This document shows positions 32,848-37,137 of a stretch of 37,137 nt of DNA, in pieces. The notes beneath the pieces are model-generated. The model did no database searches and was not told the origin of the DNA. It was given only the letters and a program-made list of their open reading frames with translations. Position 1 is the stretch's first letter, and each line of letters opens with the position of its first letter. A program made the position numbers and the translations under genes. This DNA is from Synechococcus sp. UW140 (GTDB taxonomy: Bacteria > Cyanobacteriota > Cyanobacteriia > PCC-6307 > Cyanobiaceae): the NCBI GenBank assembly GCA_945875915.1, contig CAMCMT010000025.1:1-37137 (forward strand). Reading direction: 5' to 3'.

Positions 32848-34152
32848 TTAACGGCTGGCCTGGCGTAACAGCAGCAGGCCGCCGCCGAGGCCAATCGACA
32901 CCGGCATCCAGGCCGCCAGAATCGGAATAAGGGTGCCTTTAACACCCAGGGAACTGAAGATGAACGACATCAGGTAATAGCCGAAAATCAGCAGCACACT
33001 GATGCCAAATCCCTGGCTGCGGCTGGTGCGCGAATTGGGTCTCACCCCCAGACTGCTGCCAATCAGGCCAAACACCAGGCTGATGAAGGGGAAGGCAAAT
33101 TTCTCCTGGATGCGCACCCGTAGGCGCCGGGCCTCCTTTTGATCACCGGCCTGTTCAAGCAATTGCTCAGCCCTGATCGCTTGCGCCGCAGTCATTTCTT
33201 CGGCGTTAGTAGGTAGCTTCGCCACCTGGATCGGGGCCGATGTGAACGGATAGAAGTAGCGATCAAACTGGGCAGAGGTGGTGGTGTTGTCGCCTGGGTT
33301 GAGATTGACAATGCGGCCATTGAGAAATTCCCACAGGCTTCGTTTTTCATTCCAAATTCCCTTCTCGGCCGTCATGATCTGCTGCTGGCCCTGGTGCGAA
33401 AAATCCAACACGGTGACATCCAGCATCACCCCTTCGCGAAATTCCCTGGCATAGAACAGTTGGGCCAGGCCATCCTGGACGGGAGTGGCAGGGTTGCTGG
33501 CCTGAATCGAACCAAAGCGGGAATACACCACATCCTTGCCCCGCTCCGAGGAGAGGGCGCGACCGAGGGCTCGATCAAAGGTGATCGAGGCGGCCAGGTT
33601 GGCCCGGGGCACAATGACATCGTTAAACATAAAGGTGAGGCCACTCATCAGGACCGCCACCACCAGGGCCGGCACCACCATGCGCCAGGTGGCTACGCCA
33701 ATGCTGCGCAGGGCCGTGAGTTCGCTAGTGCTCGAGAGCCGGCTGTAGGCCAGCAGGGTGGCCATCAAGGTTGCCATCGGAAAGGACAGCACTAGGAAGC
33801 TCGGCAGCCGCAACATCAGTACCTGAAAGGCCGCCATCACCGGCAGCCCCGATTCGGCAACCCGGCGCACCAGCTCGAACACCACCCCCACCGACAGGGA
33901 GACCGTGGTGAACGCCGCCACGCCGAAGAGCAAGGGACCCAGCAACTCCAAGGAGAGCCAGCGATCCATCAGTGGCAGCCTGGTCCACTGGCGCTGCACC
34001 TGGGGCGGTAGCCGTCTCAGGACCTCAATGATGGACTCCAAGCTGGCGAAGGGCTGCGGCGTTTTGGGGGAGTGGGGGATGGGGCGGCCAGGGTTGCCGG
34101 GGTCTGAAGCGGCTGGATTGGATTTAGTAAGGTTTGCTTTGGCTCGGGTCAT
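32848..34152 (-). CDS. LptF/LptG-family permease
   Basis: This is the inner-membrane half of the lipopolysaccharide export transporter LptB2FG. The 434-residue product has six hydrophobic helices: about 65-90 and 105-130 (LLFGVAAFTTVSLSVGVVFE; FQVLMLRLPSFLVLSFPMAT), one near 155-175, and three at the C-terminus (FGISVLLIFGYYLMSFIFSS; LIPILAAWMPVSIGLGGGLL). A soluble periplasmic beta-rich domain (about 195-340) lies between. SELTALRSIGVATWRMVVPA is the coupling helix to LptB. The 55-residue N-terminal extension, Pro/Ser-rich, is longer than the usual family start. Only one permease gene is seen; many cyanobacteria use a single one, probably as homodimer. Its ATG overlaps the LptB stop. Confidence 0.9.
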   Translation of the reverse strand: MTRAKANLTKSNPAASDPGNPGRPIPHSPKTPQPFASLESIIEVLRRLPPQVQRQWTRLPLMDRWLSLELLGPLLFGVAAFTTVSLSVGVVFELVRRVAESGLPVMAAFQVLMLRLPSFLVLSFPMATLMATLLAYSRLSSTSELTALRSIGVATWRMVVPALVVAVLMSGLTFMFNDVIVPRANLAASITFDRALGRALSSERGKDVVYSRFGSIQASNPATPVQDGLAQLFYAREFREGVMLDVTVLDFSHQGQQQIMTAEKGIWNEKRSLWEFLNGRIVNLNPGDNTTTSAQFDRYFYPFTSAPIQVAKLPTNAEEMTAAQAIRAEQLLEQAGDQKEARRLRVRIQEKFAFPFISLVFGLIGSSLGVRPNSRTSRSQGFGISVLLIFGYYLMSFIFSSLGVKGTLIPILAAWMPVSIGLGGGLLLLRQASR

Positions 34153-34877
34153 AGCCGGAAGCCCTCGCCGAGGTAGTGGCGGCGGACCATGGGATTGGCG
34201 GCCAGCTGCTCGGAGCTGCCTGCTGCCAGGATGCTGCCGTCGGTGAGGATGTAGGCCCTATCGGTGATCGCCAGGGTTTCGCGCACGTTGTGGTCGGTAA
34301 TGAATACCCCCATGCCCCGTTGGCGCAGGCTGCCGATCAGGTCTTGGAGGTCGGAGACGGCCAGGGGATCGACCCCGGCAAAGGGCTCGTCCAGTAGCAG
34401 ATAGCGGGGCCCCTGAACTCCGACGGCCAGGGCCCGGGCCACCTCGCAGCGCCGCCGCTCGCCGCCGGAGAGTTGGTAGCCGAGGCGATGCACAAAGGCG
34501 CCCAGTTGGAATTCCTCGACCAGCTGGTCGAGGCGAAGGCGACGCTGGCTCTGGCCAACACCGCTCTGCTGCAGGGCCAGGCTGAGGTTGTCCCGCACGC
34601 TCAGCTGGCGGAAGACGCTGGCTTCCTGGGGCAGATAACCGATGCCCAGCCGGGCCCTCTGGGGCATTGGCAGGGTCTGGACCTGCAGGCCATCGAGCAG
34701 CACCGTGCCGGCATCGGGGCGCAGTAAGCCGGTAACCAGGTTGAAGGTGGTGGTCTTGCCGGCGCCGTTGGGACCGAGTAAGCCCACCACTTCCCCTGCC
34801 CGGAGTTCAAGGCTCACCCCCTTGACCAACGGGCGACCAGCGATGGTGAGGGTCACCTGGTGGAGGGACAGGCTCAT
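34149..34877 (-). CDS. lptB: LPS export ABC transporter ATPase LptB
   Basis: LptB hydrolyses ATP to pull LPS out of the inner membrane. The 242-residue product has the Walker A GPNGAGKTT, Q-loop YLPQEASVFRQLSVRDNL typical of LptB, signature LSGGERRRCEVARAL, Walker B with LLLDEPFAGVDP and the switch His in ITDHNVRETL. The C-terminal NPMVRRHYLGEGFRL is the classic LptB ending. It overlaps the LptA gene before it by four bases (34874-34877) and the permease gene after it (34149-34152), a coupled operon. Confidence 0.97.
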   Translation of the reverse strand: MSLSLHQVTLTIAGRPLVKGVSLELRAGEVVGLLGPNGAGKTTTFNLVTGLLRPDAGTVLLDGLQVQTLPMPQRARLGIGYLPQEASVFRQLSVRDNLSLALQQSGVGQSQRRLRLDQLVEEFQLGAFVHRLGYQLSGGERRRCEVARALAVGVQGPRYLLLDEPFAGVDPLAVSDLQDLIGSLRQRGMGVFITDHNVRETLAITDRAYILTDGSILAAGSSEQLAANPMVRRHYLGEGFRL

Positions 34878-35473
34878 GGGGCCACCGCCGGGACACCTGG
34901 CTGGCTCAAGCCGGCGGAGACGCCAGTAGGGACCGTCGCCGTTGCTGGCTTTGGTGTAGGAGTGAGGCGTAGGCGGCTGAAGACCTGTTGGTTGGCGGCG
35001 GGCCGGGCCGTGATCCGTTCCGATCGCACAAGGTAGGTCACCTGTTCGGCCCGCAGCAGGCTGCCATCCTGCTGAACAACATCAACGTCGCCACTGAGGA
35101 CAATCCGCCCTTCGCGGCTGAAATATTGGGCCTGACGGGCCGTTGCCATGACGCCCTTATCGGGATAAAGGATGCGCACATTGCCGGTGGCCGTAATTAC
35201 GCCAGTGGCCTGGTCGGCCCGCTGGAGATCCGATTCGATGCTGACGAGTCCCGTGGGAATCGCCTGGCGGCTGGGGCCCTGACTTGGATTGACGGGGGCC
35301 GTCGGGGCGTTGGCGCTTGGACCGTCGCCTCGGGGAGTCAGAGCCCGGGCTTGGAGCGGCTGCGCTAGGGCCAGGGCCCCCCAGCCAAGGGCACCAACCA
35401 GCAAGGACAAGGGACGCCGCCAGCGCTGGGCTAGGGCCAATACTGCGTTCAACCCGGGAGCCATTGCCGCCAT
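34874..35473 (-). CDS. lptA: LptA/OstA-like periplasmic LPS-binding protein
   Basis: The start is set at the ATG at 35473, giving 199 residues: a signal peptide (residues 1-45, RRPLSLLVGALGWGALALAQ) and a mature protein with an OstA/LptA beta-jellyroll at about 75-165 (ADQATGVITATGNVRILYPD, FSREGRIVLSGDVDVVQQDG, LRAEQVTYLVRSERITA). LptA-like domains build the bridge carrying LPS to the outer membrane. A Thr/Pro-rich tail follows. The frame is open for 93 more codons upstream but overlaps the DUF309 gene. The stop overlaps the LptB start. Gene order lptA-lptB-lptF supports the role. Confidence 0.85.
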   Translation of the reverse strand: MAAMAPGLNAVLALAQRWRRPLSLLVGALGWGALALAQPLQARALTPRGDGPSANAPTAPVNPSQGPSRQAIPTGLVSIESDLQRADQATGVITATGNVRILYPDKGVMATARQAQYFSREGRIVLSGDVDVVQQDGSLLRAEQVTYLVRSERITARPAANQQVFSRLRLTPTPKPATATVPTGVSAGLSQPGVPAVAP

Positions 35474-35490
35474 GATTTCCAATCTAGGCG

Positions 35491-35910
35491 TCAGCCCCGG
35501 GGCGACCCCAGCCGGGGCAAGGGTCCATCTTCGGGTCCAAGGCCCTGTTGCAAGGCCTGGAGGCGGCGGCTGACGGCGGCCAGTAGGGGAGGCAACTCGA
35601 GGCCTAGGGCTTGGCTGCCATAGGGCTTGAGCCGGCCCAGACCTTCGCCCAGCAACACGGTGGCGCCGCGGAGATTCTTCCGTTCCAGGTGCAGCTGGGC
35701 CACGGCGATCTGGAGCAGGCCCTGGAGGGCCTGGCGATCGGGACCTTGGCACTGGTGCCAGAGGTCTTCGATCAGGTCATGGCATGCATGCCACTCGCCT
35801 TGGTTGAAGAGGGCAATCGCTTTTCCCAACAGGGGATTTTCCTCCCAGTTGCCATCGCCTGGGGAGCTGTTGCCTGGCAGCGGGTGGTCGGATGGGTCTT
35901 GGGCTGGCAA
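35491..35910 (-). CDS. DUF309 family protein
   Basis: The 139-residue product has the DUF309 core at about residues 30-110: AIALFNQGEWHACHDLIEDL with the FNxGxWxxCHDxLExxW signature, then RQALQGLLQIAVAQLHLERK and LRGATVLLGEGLGRLKPY. It is an all-helical protein of unknown function, common in cyanobacteria and chloroplast-containing eukaryotes. Residues 1-25 are low-complexity. It lies 17 bases before lptA on the same strand, so it may be the first gene of the lpt operon. Positions 35911-36172 upstream hold no gene. Confidence 0.88.
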   Translation of the reverse strand: MPAQDPSDHPLPGNSSPGDGNWEENPLLGKAIALFNQGEWHACHDLIEDLWHQCQGPDRQALQGLLQIAVAQLHLERKNLRGATVLLGEGLGRLKPYGSQALGLELPPLLAAVSRRLQALQQGLGPEDGPLPRLGSPRG

Positions 35911-36033
35911 GTTTTCGGCTGGTGTGGCTTGGGCAGAGAAGGCTCCGGCTTGGAGCCCCCTTTCCTTGGATGGGTTTGCCTGTTAAAGCTGGGGCAGGCA
36001 CGGCTGGGGCAGATACGCCTTCAGCTGAACGGC

Positions 36034-36088
36034 CTTCTTTGACCAGACTGCGATTGAGGGGCTTTTGCCAGAACTTCTTCGACCAGAC
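36034..36088. repeat. Two direct repeats between typA and the DUF309 gene
   Basis: CTTCTTTGACCAGAC (36034-36048) recurs as CTTCTTCGACCAGAC (36074-36088) with one mismatch, 40 bases apart, and a shorter CCGACCAGGC follows at about 36099. They lie in the gene-free stretch downstream of typA. Confidence 0.5.
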
Positions 36089-36172
36089 AAAACAACACCC
36101 GACCAGGCGGGCTGGGGGCCCGGGCAGGGGTTGTCATCAGGGTGAAGGGTCAGGCAGACGGCGCCCTTCCCA

Positions 36173-37137
36173 TCAGCGCTTGGCGACCTTTTTGGAGGGC
36201 AGCTTGCGCAGGCGAATCGACTCGGGAGTGACCTCGAGCATTTCGTCGGGGCCGATGTATTCGAGGGCCCGCTCCAGGGTCATCTGCATGGGGGCTTGCA
36301 AGGTATCGAGCACCTCGGCGCCGGCCGAGCGGATGTTGGTGACCTGCTTCATCTTGCAGACATTGAGTTCGAGATCGGGCGGGCGGTTATGCTCGCCGAC
36401 GATCATGCCCTTGTAGACCTTGGTGCCTGGGGTGATGAAGAACTGGCCACGATCTTCCGATCCCTTGAGGGCATAGAAGGTGGCTGTTCCTTCCTCAAAC
36501 GAGATCAGTACCCCATTACGGCGGGATTCGAGATCCCCCTGCATGGGGCGATAGTCGAGGAAGGAATGGCTCATGATTCCTTCGCCTCGAGTGGCGCGAA
36601 TGAACTCACCGCGGAAGCCGATCAGGCCCCGGGAGGGCACCACGAATTCCAGCAGGGTGCGGTTATCGCTGGTGGTTTCCATGTTCTGCATTTCGCCCTT
36701 GCGGATGCCGAGCTTCTCAATGCAGCCGCCCACTGATTCTTCGGGCACATCCATCACCAGCATTTCGAAAGGCTCGCTAGGGGTGCCGTCGATCGTGCGG
36801 AAGATCACTTGGGGCTGGGACACCTGGAACTCGAAACCCTCGCGGCGCATCGTTTCAATGAGGATGCCGAGGTGCAGTTCGCCGCGGCCGCTGACCGAAA
36901 AGCGGTCAGGGGAATCGGTGTCTTCGACCCGCAAGGCCACGTTGGTGAGCAGTTCCCGCTGCAGGCGATCACGCAATTGGCGAGTGGTAACGAACTTACC
37001 TTCCTTACCAGCAAAGGGGGAATCGTTGACGACGAAGGTCATCTGCAAGGTGGGCTCATCCACCTTGATCAGGGGCAGGGCCTCGGGGTGATCAGGGCAG
37101 GCGATCGTTTCACCGATATTCACCTCATCAAAGCCAG
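36173..37137 (-). CDS. typA: Translational GTPase TypA/BipA, C-terminal part, cut by window edge
   Basis: This is the 3' part of typA (bipA), a ribosome-associated GTPase of the EF-G family that acts in stress and cold growth. The 321 codons run to the right edge and the reading frame continues beyond it (GFDEVNIGET), so the GTPase domain and start are missing. Visible are domain II end (KVDEPTLQMTFVVNDSPFAG), domain III and V (SVSGRGELHLGILIETMRRE; VIFRTIDG), and the BipA C-terminal domain: FVVPSRGLIGFRGEFIRATR, GQFFITPGTKVYKGMIVGEH, NVCKMKQVTNIRSAG and LEYIGPDEMLEVTPESIRLR. The end KLPSKKVAKR is normal. Confidence 0.97.
   Translation of the reverse strand, partial: GFDEVNIGETIACPDHPEALPLIKVDEPTLQMTFVVNDSPFAGKEGKFVTTRQLRDRLQRELLTNVALRVEDTDSPDRFSVSGRGELHLGILIETMRREGFEFQVSQPQVIFRTIDGTPSEPFEMLVMDVPEESVGGCIEKLGIRKGEMQNMETTSDNRTLLEFVVPSRGLIGFRGEFIRATRGEGIMSHSFLDYRPMQGDLESRRNGVLISFEEGTATFYALKGSEDRGQFFITPGTKVYKGMIVGEHNRPPDLELNVCKMKQVTNIRSAGAEVLDTLQAPMQMTLERALEYIGPDEMLEVTPESIRLRKLPSKKVAKR

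Noticed and set aside
35892-36416. A 174-codon plus-strand frame over the typA-DUF309 gap.
   Set aside because: It runs antisense into typA and DUF309, and its composition is unlike a protein; no motif is seen.

Overview
The window is a high-GC chromosomal segment from a unicellular picocyanobacterium of the Synechococcus/Cyanobium type. The evidence is the gene content on the right side (bifunctional-type GlpX FBPase/SBPase, glgC, hemA by the glutamyl-tRNA route, the oxidative pentose phosphate pair gnd-pgl, CcsA, a lumenal-type pentapeptide protein, CIA30 and DUF309 proteins), protein sequences typical of that clade, and a few HIP1 palindromes (GCGATCGC at about 15104, 22021, 22348, 22462 and 24005). 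The exact species cannot be read from the sequence.

Left part, 1-9.9 kb: an accessory island. Positions 1-3.7 kb are visibly more AT-rich and hold small orphan genes (a membrane protein, a lipoprotein, a secreted Cys-rich protein, unknowns) mixed with broken genes: a helix-hairpin-helix gene with an in-frame stop and the tail of a recombinase-like protein. A MazE/MazF-type toxin-antitoxin pair (3.9-4.5 kb) lies between two imperfect 26-bp direct repeats. From 9.49 kb leftward to 4.79 kb runs a tightly packed minus-strand gene row: an XRE-like regulator, an unknown Ser-rich protein, a RecE-like exonuclease, a phage-type RecT-like annealing protein, a short helical protein, a ribbon-helix-helix-like protein and an SSB. 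The last six overlap by 1-4 bases at each junction, so they look translationally coupled. This is a complete phage-style recombination module without any capsid, integrase or lysis genes. At 9850-9895 lies the 3' half of a tRNA-Lys(UUU) gene without its 5' half, the usual scar of integration into a tRNA gene; it probably marks the right end of the island.

Middle, 9.9-25 kb: after a 665-bp decayed stretch come core genes: selO, a DoxX-type membrane protein, small conserved cyanobacterial proteins, a beta-hydroxyacid dehydrogenase, 2-Cys peroxiredoxin, purS-purQ, and a B12-riboswitch-controlled pair, hupE-cobW (predicted cobalt uptake and metallochaperone). Then follow a pentapeptide-repeat protein, a uracil-phosphoribosyltransferase-like protein with a degenerate PRPP loop, and ilvD.

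Right, 23.3-37.1 kb: central carbon and envelope genes, mostly on the minus strand: pgl, gnd, glgC, hemA, glpX; rpe on the plus strand; ccsA; then the DUF309-lptA-lptB-lptF/G operon, whose lpt genes overlap by 4 bases, and the C-terminal two-thirds or less of typA/bipA cut by the window edge. glpX, rpe, gnd and pgl together serve the Calvin and pentose phosphate cycles, and glgC links them to glycogen.

The most unusual piece is the RecE/RecT/SSB module with its own regulators beside the tRNA-Lys scar.
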